From a virus, in the IMG/VR virus record IMGVR_UViG_3300035698_006183, positions 1 through 64,000 of that record: DNA of 64,000 nt; one strand, written 5' to 3'. The notes beneath the pieces are model-generated. The model ran no database searches. It was not told where the DNA came from and was given only the letters and a program-made list of their open reading frames with translations. Positions 8,513 through 20,500 of this stretch are shown here, one piece after another; position 1 is the first letter of the stretch, and every line of letters begins with the position of its first letter. The position numbers and the translations under genes are program-made.

Positions 8513-10965
8513 TGGCAATGATGATCAATCCTCAATCTGGTTTGAACGGGAGTGGGACTGTACCGTGGGGACAGCTTAAATCTTCCACAGCCTATGCGGC
8601 CAAACGTAAACATGACATGAACCCCGACAATAACTGGGGTCTGGGTACGGCACGAGTAACGAACGTCAACTATGTGGAGATGTTCGTTACCCTCCGAACA
8701 TTATCTGGTTCTTCTGATACTTTCGATAGAGTCCCCGTTCCTTTGACATTCCCGGGGGCAGGTTCTCGTCATTTCTTCGGTGCTATGCCAGAAGTCGGGG
8801 ATATCTGTGTCGTCGGTTGGATGCCTCCCGAGAGCATGTCTTCCAATTCTACCAACACTCGAACACCAGTCATCATGTCGTGGTTGATACCAGGTGTGTG
8901 GCCTGGTCAAGATTGGGTGACAACATCTGACTTTGACCCTGATGAGTATGACATCAATAACCCGAAGGACCAGCAGGCTCTCCGTGGAATTTATTCACAG
9001 ACTCGGCATAAACTTCGGCATATCCAACCTGGTAATGTAGTAGCTTCTTCCTCTCAAGGTTCTGACATGGTTCTGGATGAGGGTGTTACTCTGGCCAACC
9101 GTCGGGGTAATGAAATCCGATTACGCGACCAGGACCAGGCTTTGGTAACTCGAAGTCTTCAACAGTTCCATGCAATGGCTGGTACTCGAATCTATGCTGG
9201 TATGGTTCAGCGTGATGCTCGATTACTGCCTGCCATGTGTGTATCTGATGGCCGTGAGTGGGATAATAAAACCCAGGCTTTGGCAGGAGTGGTTATTGAT
9301 GACGCTCAACTTCCTGCTGACCCCCAAGCTGAGGAAGGGTTCTATACTCCTTCCAAACTGTTTCAACGACGACAATTGGCCAATGACGAAGGTGATTTAG
9401 CTGGACAGCCTTTCCCTATATCTTCTTATTTGGACCCTTACAAATTCCTCCAGAGAGGTGGATTAGTTGATGATGCTGGGTATGTCCTCGATGCCAATCA
9501 CATCCCTTCTGTTAGTGATGCAGTGTACGGCGGAAAACCTTTCTTCCGAGTAGCTAACCAAGGTCTTCAGAATGCTGTACTGGAACCTGACACCCCAACT
9601 CTGACAGAATACCGTATTGAGCTGGCTCATACATCTGATGGCCGTTTACCTGTCACTGAACAGACCGACATGTTCGATGCTGAACGGTTACTAGAGACTA
9701 ACCCTGATATTCCAGGCTCAGCTTCCACAAACACACCATTTATTGAATGGGTTATGGGTTCGGTAGTTGGTAATGATCCTTACACAGCTAAGGGCCGAGA
9801 AGGATACGGCCTGCCCGTAGTTCCTATCATTTTTGATGGTGACACTCCTGCTCCCAGATTGGAACCAGCCAAGATTACAGATGTGAGTGACGGTAGTATC
9901 CCGACTCCCATGAAAGACCAGGCAGCCATGCTTTTCCGTATGGCTCCCCCGACTGCTGAACCAGCAGCCCCTACTTTCTGGTCAGTTAATAAACAAGGGC
10001 AGTATCGAGGATACATCGGTGGTAACACTAAAGAAGATTCGATTCATTTATATGCTCAAGGAAACATTAAAATCGGCACTGGTGGGAAATTAGACCTCCA
10101 GTTACAGGATGGGATAAATCTCAGTGCTCTAGGGAAGAATGATTTTAATCTGAACTCTCCTGAAGGAGCCGTGGTAATTTACGGTGGTGGCCCAATCAAG
10201 ACGGCTGAAACCACAGTAGAACGGGCATCAGGCACGGGTGGTGGTGAAGGTGATGTGCCTGCCGTGGACATTGGTGCTAAGACTAACATCAGATTGATGG
10301 CTGAGAAGAAAATCCTTCTGAAAAGTAACAACCATGAAACTCAGGCTACTAATGTGAAATTAACTGGCCATGAGAAAATCGAAATCAATGGTACGAAGTC
10401 CATCAGTGAAACAACTGAGAATTATCAATTGGCCGTCAGTGCTCAGGCTTCCGAGTCTTACAGTGGCCCGAAGTATTTACTGCCGACCAATTTCCCGTTA
10501 CATGAACGAGTATATACAAGTTCCTATCCTGGATTCACAGGAGAGAAAGTCTCCTACCAGATGTGTGACCGAGAAGAAGAGTTCAAGATTCTTGGTAGCC
10601 ATTCTACAACTATGCAGATTGGTGACATGACTTATGAGACAAGGCTGGGTAAATGGTCAGCCAAAGCTCTGGCAAACAGCCTGGAGGTGGATTCTTCCTC
10701 TGGTATTACTGGTAAAGCTGCAATAGGAAACGTAGCTTTGAAGGCATTAGTGGGAACAGCTACAGTTTCAGGAATGGCCACAGCCACGTTAGAAGCAACG
10801 GCTGGCATAGCCACTGTTCGGGGAGGTGTTAGTGTGATACTAGGAGCTCCGATTACAGGTCCTGATTCAGGTCCTATTATTTGTGCAGGTTCTTTAGAAC
10901 CTTTTACTAATCTTCCCTATGCTACTTGGGGTATGGGTGCAAAAATGCATATTGTGTCAGCCTAA
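8512..10965 (+). CDS. Baseplate spike / puncturing protein, gp5/VgrG-like
   Basis: This 817-aa protein has an N-terminal beta-barrel region (about residues 45-150) with the MPEVGDICVVGWMPP segment characteristic of the OB-fold of gp5, gpV and VgrG spikes. A middle region (about 150-490) is mixed and unassigned. From about residue 500 the sequence becomes short repeating strands such as IKIGTGGKLDLQLQDG, and near residues 725-785 Gly/Ala-spaced repeats (VSGMATATLEATAGIATVRGG), as in the trimeric beta-helix needle of spikes. It would pierce the host outer membrane on sheath contraction. It overlaps the hub gene by TAATG and the next gene by the same arrangement. No lysozyme domain is visible between the OB-fold and the needle, unlike T4 gp5. 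The family call is good; the middle domain is unknown. Confidence 0.72.
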   Translation: MAMMINPQSGLNGSGTVPWGQLKSSTAYAAKRKHDMNPDNNWGLGTARVTNVNYVEMFVTLRTLSGSSDTFDRVPVPLTFPGAGSRHFFGAMPEVGDICVVGWMPPESMSSNSTNTRTPVIMSWLIPGVWPGQDWVTTSDFDPDEYDINNPKDQQALRGIYSQTRHKLRHIQPGNVVASSSQGSDMVLDEGVTLANRRGNEIRLRDQDQALVTRSLQQFHAMAGTRIYAGMVQRDARLLPAMCVSDGREWDNKTQALAGVVIDDAQLPADPQAEEGFYTPSKLFQRRQLANDEGDLAGQPFPISSYLDPYKFLQRGGLVDDAGYVLDANHIPSVSDAVYGGKPFFRVANQGLQNAVLEPDTPTLTEYRIELAHTSDGRLPVTEQTDMFDAERLLETNPDIPGSASTNTPFIEWVMGSVVGNDPYTAKGREGYGLPVVPIIFDGDTPAPRLEPAKITDVSDGSIPTPMKDQAAMLFRMAPPTAEPAAPTFWSVNKQGQYRGYIGGNTKEDSIHLYAQGNIKIGTGGKLDLQLQDGINLSALGKNDFNLNSPEGAVVIYGGGPIKTAETTVERASGTGGGEGDVPAVDIGAKTNIRLMAEKKILLKSNNHETQATNVKLTGHEKIEINGTKSISETTENYQLAVSAQASESYSGPKYLLPTNFPLHERVYTSSYPGFTGEKVSYQMCDREEEFKILGSHSTTMQIGDMTYETRLGKWSAKALANSLEVDSSSGITGKAAIGNVALKALVGTATVSGMATATLEATAGIATVRGGVSVILGAPITGPDSGPIICAGSLEPFTNLPYATWGMGAKMHIVSA

Positions 10966-11567
10966 TGGCAATTAACCAGGGTATAATATATCAGGCTTTG
11001 AAATCGAATCAGGCTTCAGGTGGTCTGCCTATGAATGGGCCTGCTTTTGATAGCCTGGCTTTAGGTATTGCAAATTCTGTAACTTCCTGGGCTGTAGGAC
11101 AGCCACAGAATTTAGGTTTAGTTGGTGCTGCTACCGGAACACTTGGGGCAGGAGTAATAAATCCTGTTACTACTAAATTGGTTGTTCCTATAGTTGTGCC
11201 AGTAATGTTAGGGTCTTTGGTTGCAGCAGGTATGGTTGGTCCCTTGACTCAACCTCTGTCTGTGGTAGTGGCTATGGGTATTTCACAAGCCTTTACAAGT
11301 GCTGGTCAATATACTGGTGTCTGTGCGGGTGTTGGAGTTGGTGCTGATATTTCTAAGATTGTAATTTCCAACCCCTCTACACTAATAACATTGTTAATGA
11401 CGAATTTGTCTGCTGTTTCAGGAGCAGGGTCATCTTTAACAACAATGGCAACAGGCTTAGGAAATGGTATAGCTGCTTTGTTATTATTAGGAGCAGGTAC
11501 AGGGTCTGTAACGGGAATCCCAGCCCCTCTTCCGGGTGCTGGTGTTTCAAACTCTACGGTGGTATAG
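10965..11567 (+). CDS. Nearly uncharged hydrophobic Gly/Ala-rich protein after the spike, unknown function
   Basis: The ATG at 10965 overlaps the spike stop by 1 nt and matches the local coupling pattern, so it is preferred over an in-frame ATG at 10926 that lies inside the spike gene. The 200-aa product contains only three Lys, two Asp and no Arg or Glu. It is made of Gly, Ala, Val, Leu, Thr and Ser, with several long hydrophobic stretches (for example LVVPIVVPVMLGSLVAAGMV near residues 70-90) and short prolines that break them. There is no classical signal peptide. In contractile tails the place after the spike can hold a tip (PAAR) protein, but this one is longer and lacks the usual PAAR metal ligands. 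A membrane-inserting or tip-associated virion protein is an inference from composition and position only. I do not recognise the family. Confidence 0.72.
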   Translation: MAINQGIIYQALKSNQASGGLPMNGPAFDSLALGIANSVTSWAVGQPQNLGLVGAATGTLGAGVINPVTTKLVVPIVVPVMLGSLVAAGMVGPLTQPLSVVVAMGISQAFTSAGQYTGVCAGVGVGADISKIVISNPSTLITLLMTNLSAVSGAGSSLTTMATGLGNGIAALLLLGAGTGSVTGIPAPLPGAGVSNSTVV

Positions 11568-14500
11568 ATGAGCTTTCAATTTGACGGAAAAGTATTAGAG
11601 GGTGTTCGACAATCTCCAGTGAATGCCCCTACGACAGATGAACCTGGTACTAGTGTGGTTCGTGACATTCGAGCACTCCCTGCCAATTACACCTTGGGTT
11701 CTCCTGACTTGGTGAGTGCTCCGACAGACCAGTATCGTGTCGCTGCTCTGGATGCCCCAGGTTCCTCAATTGTGGAATATTTGGTTTGGGCTCAGAACTC
11801 AGCTCAGTTGGCCACAGTAGATGATACCGATTGGTGGACGACAGAGGGTTTAGGGAATATACCTATTGGTGCTTTGGATGTTATTGCTTACCCTGGTCCG
11901 GACCAGGAACTTTTCACTGATGGAACGGCCAATGTTGTCGTCGTAGATAATGGTGACCGTTCTATAGGTACAATTTCATGGCTGGTCGTAGCCCGTGGTG
12001 ACGTTGAGTATGACGATGATGGTTGGGATGATGTTGATAACCCCGCAGCAGGCAGGGAAGGTAATCTTCCTTACCTTGCATTTGAAATTTTACCTGAGAA
12101 CCAGAACCCTGTTTCAGGAGTCGTGACATTAACCGATGCCCAGTTAGCCTTGCTCGATGGAGGTCTATCCATTGAACGTGGTGACAGAGTTATCCAACCT
12201 CGATACACAGCGGCTACCCCACGGTTCTGGTGGACTCGTAATGATAGATATGAGAAAAGATTCGGATGGAATGCAGCACTTCAGCGGTGGGAACCCTGGA
12301 AAGGTTCAGGAGTTAAGAACCTGGGATATCTCCTGCTGGACGAGGCTTCATTCACAATGGACCCTAAACTTCAGAATTTCCCTGTCGGGTCTTTTTTGCC
12401 GGGTGATGCTTCAGAGCCAGATGCTTATTCAATGATTCGACTGGGGTCTGACCCTGGTATAAATAGTGTTCCGGCAGGCCCTGGAAATGGATTCCTCGGG
12501 ATTCAAGTGAAACCTGATGATGTTGTAGAGGATTTCGATTTCAGCACTGCCTCTGATTTAATTGGTGTTATGGGACAGACCAACGGAAAACTGGTATTCA
12601 ACCCAGCCTATGTAAACACACAAGCTGGTAAATCAGTTTGGTATTCATACAAGGGATTTTCTGAGGATGAGGATGGAATGATTGGAAGCATTCAAGATGC
12701 TTTGACCTCTGAGCTGTTTCTTGCACCTCTCCCTGGACCGACCGATTCCATTTTACTTCGGTATGGAAACAGAAGCTATCTGGATACCGTGACTTTTGCC
12801 AATGATGCAGCCTTGCAAGCCGAGGTTGCTGACCCCGCTGAAGGTCAAGTGTATCTCTCGTTATCTACTGGCCGTCTGAGATTAAGTCCTGTGGATATGG
12901 GTAAAGCTGACCCTGATAGCCCAGCAACATTCTCCAAGTATTACCTGGGAGCTGATGTGATTTATGATGGAGTAGCTCTCTGTCAACGTCCTCAGCCGAC
13001 CCGTTCTCCTGTTCGGTTATTGGTTGACGGTGATGACTTATTCCTCCCTGAAGCTGAGTATCTTCCAGATGCTTACAACGATACGGACTGGAATAATGCT
13101 TACCGAGGACTCGGAACTTCAGGTATTCTGAATGTCCCTGATGAGACAGGTGCTTTACCTTTGGATATAGGGGTTGTTCCTGTACGCCCTGGTGGAGATA
13201 ACTCAGCTACTGACTCGAATGTTGGGATGGTACGTGCTTTGACAGATGGGGTGAGTGACCTCATTATCTTCGGGCGTAACCATGCTATCACAGCTACCCG
13301 TCCCTATAGGATTCCTGATGATAAGCCCAGCCACATACGTGGTGGAAATGCTTACGTCTGCCTTCAACTTGAAAGTGGTGACCCGGGTTCCCGAGTGGAG
13401 ATGGGACGGTACGACCGACAGAAACTGGATGGGGATTACATTTACTTCCTTCAGGCTGCTTTGGTGCCTGCTACATTTACAACAGAAGCTAAACTCTACT
13501 CCCGTAACAGAGACATCTTCCGTTTCGATGGGGGTGAGATCCTCTATTTTGCTGTGGATGGGACTTCTTATGAGTGGGATTCTAGTGACTTGCTGACAGG
13601 CTTCCCTGACCAGGCTTCATTCACAACAGAGGAAGTGGCTGACAGCATCTCTATTGACTCCGTCCCCCTTCTTCCAGCCGGAGCTATCACAGCTCACCTT
13701 GGCCGAATCCTTATTACAGGGACAGCCTCCGTAGAGATTGGTTTTGGTGGAGCAGGTAAAGACCTGAGTGGTGCAGCAGTTCTGGGATTCCTTCCAGGAT
13801 GGCGGGCAACTGAGGGTGAACCTTGCTGGTTGCCTGATTCTGGTGTGAGTGTGGGATTGTTCCGTAGCCCTGTAAACCTGGATAGGTCGAAGGCCACTAC
13901 TGATTTTGCATACGTTGATAGAATCCGAGAGGGCCTGCTGAGTGAAAGTCTTCAGCCGAACCCATTCTTCTTTTTCCTGAACCCTCCCTTGCAGGATGTC
14001 GCTGGATATAATGAGAACTTCTTCTTCCAGTTGGTGAACTACATCATTGATGGGGATGACATTCAGATAATCTACAAGAACCTGGAGCATTACAAAGACA
14101 TCATCTATCGTTTTGGCCAGAATAAGTTTGACTGGGTGGGTGAAGGTTCTTACCGAGAGCCCGTTGAACGTGCTCTGGATACTTTAGATTTGGGAGCTGC
14201 TGGTATTGTCCCGGAGTCCATGATGGGTGCTCCTGGAATTCCAGGTGCCCTTTATGTGAACACTGGTGAAGGTGGTTTGGTTCTTCAAGACCAGGATGAT
14301 GATTACATCCTCCCGTTCGATGGTTCCCCTGGAAATGCAACTCTTATACATCGGTTCGGAAGACGGATATCTTTCGGAGCTCAGGGAGAGTTCGTTGAGG
14401 ATTCAACTACATTCACTGACACGAGCCTGACTACCGATTTCAATGACCTGGACAGCCCAGTGTTGCCTGGTTACCGTTTGAAATTAACGACAGGTGATGC

Positions 14501-17500
14501 AGAAGGTTCCTATACCGTTGAGAGTGTGGACTCTGATAACACTCTTACCGTGTCACCAGCATTCCTCTGGACTTCTGAACTTCCCGTAACATGGGAATTG
14601 TTTGAAGGTTACTCCAGAGATGTGTATGACCCGATGATTGTAGCTGACATGCTGTACAAAGAATTCAGCCCGTTGTCAGAAGAACCGTTCAAAGTTCGGG
14701 TTTTGTCATATCTCGGCCTCGTTCCCGAAGATTCTTCGGTACAGGATACTGGCCGATTGGTTGCCAATGTTGAAGGAGCCTTGTCTAGTGATCGTCCAAT
14801 CAACCTCCGATACAAACCTGAACCTCTGACCGCGGAGAACACTGTTAGTTTAACCTGGCTGACAAAATTAGATATTGGAGTTATCGAGAATGGTGCCAGA
14901 GTCATTTCTGGTGTGACAGACCTCCGATTCACATCTGAGGCTTTCAGCATTCAGATTGGGACGGTTGTTTACAGTCATGGTGACTCAACATACCTCTTAG
15001 AGGGTGTAACGTCCTTCAGCAGCGACCCTGGAGCTTCTGTGGAGTATTTGACAGTAGACACAGACCCAGAATTCCCGAAAGGGATGTTGAAGTTTGGTTC
15101 CAGTGTTCTGGCCACTTATGCTGAGAGTCATGTACTGGTGAAAGACGAGTTCCTCGATCCATCTGATATGGAAGAACTCCAGGCAGAATTGAGTCCGTGG
15201 ACAGGTGAGGTTAACCTCTCTGACACCGATATGGTGGCATTTACTGGAGAACGTGCTTATTTTGTCGAGCAGATGGATACTAAGAAAGATTTATCGGTCC
15301 AACCTATGAGTGGAAGCTGTGCTTTCCTCCGACCTCTCCCGAAGGGTGTGTTGGTCGAGATGGAGTATTACGGAGCAGACCTCGAAGGCCGGAAGTTACA
15401 ATATCCTGTGCTTTCCCTGGACGGGGAACCGACAGGGCTGACAGAAACTCGTCAGATTACAGAATTTTTACCTGTGTTCATCCGAGATGAAGTTGCAGTC
15501 CGTGAAAGCAACCGAGTTTTCACATTCAACATTGATCAGAACACAGTCTATGAGGACATTGACCCGATTATTTACATTCGGGCAGCTCAACAGAACTATA
15601 ATGAAACGAACTGTGTGGTTAATTATCTTCCTGATGGCCGTGGCCAACTTACCTTCATCACGTATGACGTGACGGAGGGGGTAGATGTGAAAATCACATA
15701 TGCTGTTGCTGAGTCCCAAGGTGGAGAGCGGGCATATGAAACCAGCACGAAACCAGTCTATCGTCCTCCATTCTACATCACTGCCAATCAGAACCGGTTC
15801 GGTATTCGTGGTGATAGAGCAGATGAGTTCGTAGCTGGCCAGTTGCTTCGGTTCGGAAAAGAGAATTTCTACGTCAAAGGTGCCAAATATTACGAAGCAG
15901 GCACAGATAACGAGGGGAATGAAACTGGGGACATCACCGCTGTTTATATCTTCCCACAGACGACTCAGGAAGTCGGTACCCGAGCACCAGCTCGAGACAT
16001 CCTGGCTCTCCAGACTCAGATGCCTATCACTCCAGTAGTAGACCCCAAAGGAAATGTGATTGGGCCAGATGGAACAGCTCATGAGGTAAACACCTCGGCT
16101 TCCCCTGGTCTGATGTATGAGTTGGACCTCACAGAATTCCCGTTTGAGCCTATGAATCGTGGGCAGACAGACATCGTGTTCACTGGCAACCTGCTATTCT
16201 TGGCTGTGCCTGGTCACATCATCGAATTCGGTGGTGTTCCTTACACTATTGCTAGAGCAGCATTGTCTGATGATGGTTCACGTTCAGTGGTTTCGATTGC
16301 TTCTGGTATCCGCCAGGCATTTGAAATGGCTGACGAGCCAACTGTACGGCTCACTTACCGTCCTGTGTATCCTCCTAACGTGACGGATTTACTAGGGGTT
16401 GGAGCTTTTGTACCTGAAGAAGGTTACGAATTGGTGCAGTATGGACTGATGGATGGTGACAATGAACTCCCAGGTAAAACCCTGGTGAACACCGTTGACT
16501 ATACATTTGATTTAGGGTCTGGTAAAGTCACTCTCTTGGAACCGATTCAGGAACCATTGAATGCTCCTGAATCTCTGGCCATGTCCTTTGTGAGACTCCG
16601 ACAACTGGCTCCTTACATGGAGAACGGGGCTATCGTCCGACCGACATATTCGGCCAGTTATCTGAACTCTATCACCCCGAGCAAAGAGAATGATTTGTTG
16701 GGTGCTACTCTCCGTGGAACATACACGTTCAGAAGCCCTGACACTTTCTATTTCCGTATCGTTCCTATGTCACAGTTCCTGGTGGAAGTCACAACGGAAG
16801 TCATCGAGGAAATCTCCAGTCAGCAACCTGCCAGTGGAGCACCGAAGCCTTCAGGTGGACAAGATAACTGGGACTTTGGCCGAACTGGTCTGAAGACTGA
16901 ACGACGACACCTGACTAATAAAGACAGGGTAGCCCGAACCTTCATGGATTTCTACAATGTGGCCACTAATTCTTTTGAGCAGGTACTGGAAAGTATCACC
17001 GGTGATATCGTGGGTGATAGGGATGGTAAGTTTAAGTTCTGGATTGGCCGTGGTAAAGAATGGCCTACCCCAGGATATGAAGATGAAATCACAGGGGACT
17101 TGACCCCTCGGAATGTTTGGACAGATGTTTTCTCTTCTGCTGCATCAGGGTATGTTTACGTTCAACCTTTTGATAAACTAGTAAATCCTCTGAAAACCTT
17201 CTACATTGAGGACTCCAAACTTCATGGTGATGTTCCTGACATCGATACTCTGAACTTGATGATGGATAGTCAGAAAGATATTGTTACCAATGAAGTGGAC
17301 GATATTGTCCTGACAAATTTCTGGGCGGGTTTCAAACGTAAATCAGGATGGCCCTTCTATTATTTCATCCTGAATGGCCAGTTCAATTGGATGTACCAGA
17401 ACCACAAGTTCTCCCGTATATTCCCTCGATGGACGAAGACATTCCTTCGTACCAATCCAGGTATCGAATCTAATTTAGATGCTGGGGAACCAGGTTGGTA

Positions 17501-20500
17501 TTCAGCAGGCCGTTATGATTCCGAAGATGCCTACCGCCGAACAACTCAGATGACCATCGGGCAGGTAGCCAATCCCGTACTGGGGGACATCGGTGAAATC
17601 CGTTCATTGTTCCTGAATAAGAGGATGGCAAGAGCCAGAATCTGGCAGTATTACCCGTATGGTATCCCTGAAGGTTCCTTCGGGCTGGTCAGTGGAAGTC
17701 CCTCTCCAGCTATCGAAGTACCGTGTGTAATTGCAACCCAGGGATGGCTTCGAGAATTTCCGATAGACCCTGAAACAGGTTATCCTGATAAGTCTCAATT
17801 CCTTAATAATAACGGGGAGTTCCCTGATTTAGATACAGGTGACCCAGAGATGGCAGTTCCTCCATTCATTATTGGAGAGCAGCTTGGTTGGGGGAAACCT
17901 AATGGTCGGATAGCTGAGGCTTACTGTGGTTCGTTAACCAAAGAGTCAGGAAGCGTTATTAACGCTCTGACAGGTTTGTTCGTCAATGAAATCCTGTACA
18001 GTTGTGTTCTCACATTCCAGGATGCTAATGGTGACCTCATTGAAGACCCGAACAACGTGCTGGTTGGAACTTCTCCGACTACTGGTGTTGTAGCTGAGGG
18101 TTATCTGGAACAGGGTGACACAGTTCAGTCAGTGCCAATTTCGGGTACTGCCGATATAAGTAATCCTCCGACGACTGAGGATATGGAACTGCTGGCCAAT
18201 AACTCCAGTACTTACCGTGCAGGTTTTGATATCCAACATGCTCAAGATGGGCAGTTACTGGATGTCACATTACCTTCAAAAGATGACCCTGCATTCTGGG
18301 CTTTAAAAGAAATCGTTGGCCAGAACCCTCCACCACCTCTAACGTGTTTGGAAGGGTCTGTAGAATTCTACTATGAGGGTCAGAACCCTCTCTTAATCCC
18401 TGCTTTGGAAGGATTACCCCAGGATGATGCGGGTGATTACCATGTACCGTTCCTACGGGTGACCAACACAGAGCTGGATAGATTCAATGAAGGGATTATC
18501 CTGGCAGATATCCTGAAAGTAGATAGCCATGTGCCATTAGCTTGGGGTGTTTACCCTGATGAATGGTTAGGGAATGACGGGTGTGTGATGACAATCCCCT
18601 CTGACCCAGCTCAATCTGCTTTCATTCCGTTGACTGAGCCTGCATCTTTGTTGACGGCCACAGACGTGCAGCCTAAAGCAACAGTGTCCTCGGAAGAACC
18701 TGGGACAGCCGACTTGGATGAATATGATTTACTGTTCACTCAGGTTGAAGCTACTAGCCCATTTGTCCAGTCGAGTCTTTTGACAGAGGGGCCGATGGGA
18801 ATTCAATCCGTTGGCCGTATCCGTAATAGAGACGGGGCTTGGAATTTAGGAACTGGTGACCCGACGAGTGGCTGGGGTTCAATCATTGAACCTCCACGGT
18901 TTATCACTCAGACTAAACAGGGTTCACCGATTCGATATAAAATTGAAAATGCAATGGTGAGTGAAGCTCCTTCTGGCCAGTTCTATGGAGTGAAGCTCCG
19001 TACTTATGATGTCACAGGATACATAGTGTTGGACTTCACAGGTATGAACATTGATATGAGTGGGCTGGATGCCATATATGCAGCATCCCCTGACAATTAC
19101 ATCAGTATTAAGCTCATCTCACATGATGATGGAGATGCTATCATCGGTCCGGGTGGAATACCTGCCCCACCATTTGGTTCTGAATTACTGGCTTTGGATA
19201 TTCAGCAAAGCACCGGTCTGAGAGTCACAAATTACACAGCAGCCTCACTCCTGATGCCTACTCTGACGAACGCTCAGTTTGGGGTAGATGGTGCAGTAAT
19301 TGCGGCACTTCCAGGTATGGACCCAGCAGACTACCTTGCAGGCAACACCCGATACATCCTGCTGACATGTACAAGCCTTACTCCTGCTGTGATGGATTTG
19401 ATTTGGGATTTGCCGAATCCTCCAGTAGCACCTTTGGCTCACCCTGGTTGGTTTATTCCTTACGAAGTGAGAGATTTTGGAGGAAGCCTTTACACCTCCG
19501 CAGACTACGGCATGGACTTCGTGTTTGATATTGACACATACAACATTCCGAGTTCTCTGGGTGAATCCACGACAGCTTATATTAGTTCTGACCGATTGAC
19601 GTTCAATGAAAACATTGATTTCGATTTGGCTCGTGAACGTGGAGCAGTTCATGCTTTGAACCCCGCAACTGAATTGGAAACACGACTGGCCATTTACGAA
19701 GTGACCGTAGGGCATGATTCAGTGCTCCCGACTTATGCTTCAACCATCAATACGTTCTGTAATGGGGAGAGTGCAGGCCAGCCAGTACCATTTACATTCC
19801 TCCCACGAGGCGGAGTGGTTGCTACCTCTGGTTCTCTGGTTGTGCATGGATTCGAAGGTTATGAGAACACTCCTATCCTCGGCAATGAAGCTACGTTCTC
19901 AGGAGCTGCTTCAAACGACCAGACCACGGTGCCAAGTTATGGCAGTATCTGTAAAGGGACTGGGGTGATGGAGAGTAAATTCGACTCGGGTTTAACCCCC
20001 TTGGATGCAACACTCTATGATAACCGAGTAGCTTCAACCATTATCACAGACCCAACAGCTCCACTTGATGGGATGGCTCAGATTGAATCTGGGGATATCC
20101 TGGTCATTAAACAAGACCCGAATGGGGAGGCAACTACCAAAGCTGGAACGTATCTGGTTCGACATTCTATCCCACAACATGACCCTGTAGGTTCTCCTGC
20201 TGAGGAGTGGTGGGAATCAGCTCCTGTTTCTATAGCAGGGAGTGAAAAAGACTGGTGCCCCGTACATTTCCCAACAATCGTCAGTTATGATGAAGGAACT
20301 CGTGAGTTAGTCCTCACCGACCCGGCTTGGATACGAGCAATTGAAGCAGGCAACACTGTGGCTGGTTATCCTATAGGATGGGAGTCTGGTTTCCCTGACC
20401 CTATAGCAGGTACCACATTTATTTACATCATCCGTAATGTGGATGCTTTGGCCACCGTAGACCCTGGTGGGACTCCTGAAGAATATGATGTTGCAGCTAC

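Noticed and set aside
10926-10928. ATG at 10926 as start of the uncharged protein
   Set aside because: It lies inside the spike gene and would add 13 residues of a different composition; the TAATG overlap at 10963-10967 matches neighbouring junctions.
4370-10965. A tail lysozyme or peptidase domain in the hub or spike
   Set aside because: T4 gp5 carries a lysozyme domain, but no catalytic Glu/Asp motif context or peptidase motif could be recognised in either protein by eye.
15468-16082. 204-codon open frame on the minus strand
   Set aside because: Fully inside the giant 3877-aa gene, no recognisable protein features, no other gene on this strand.
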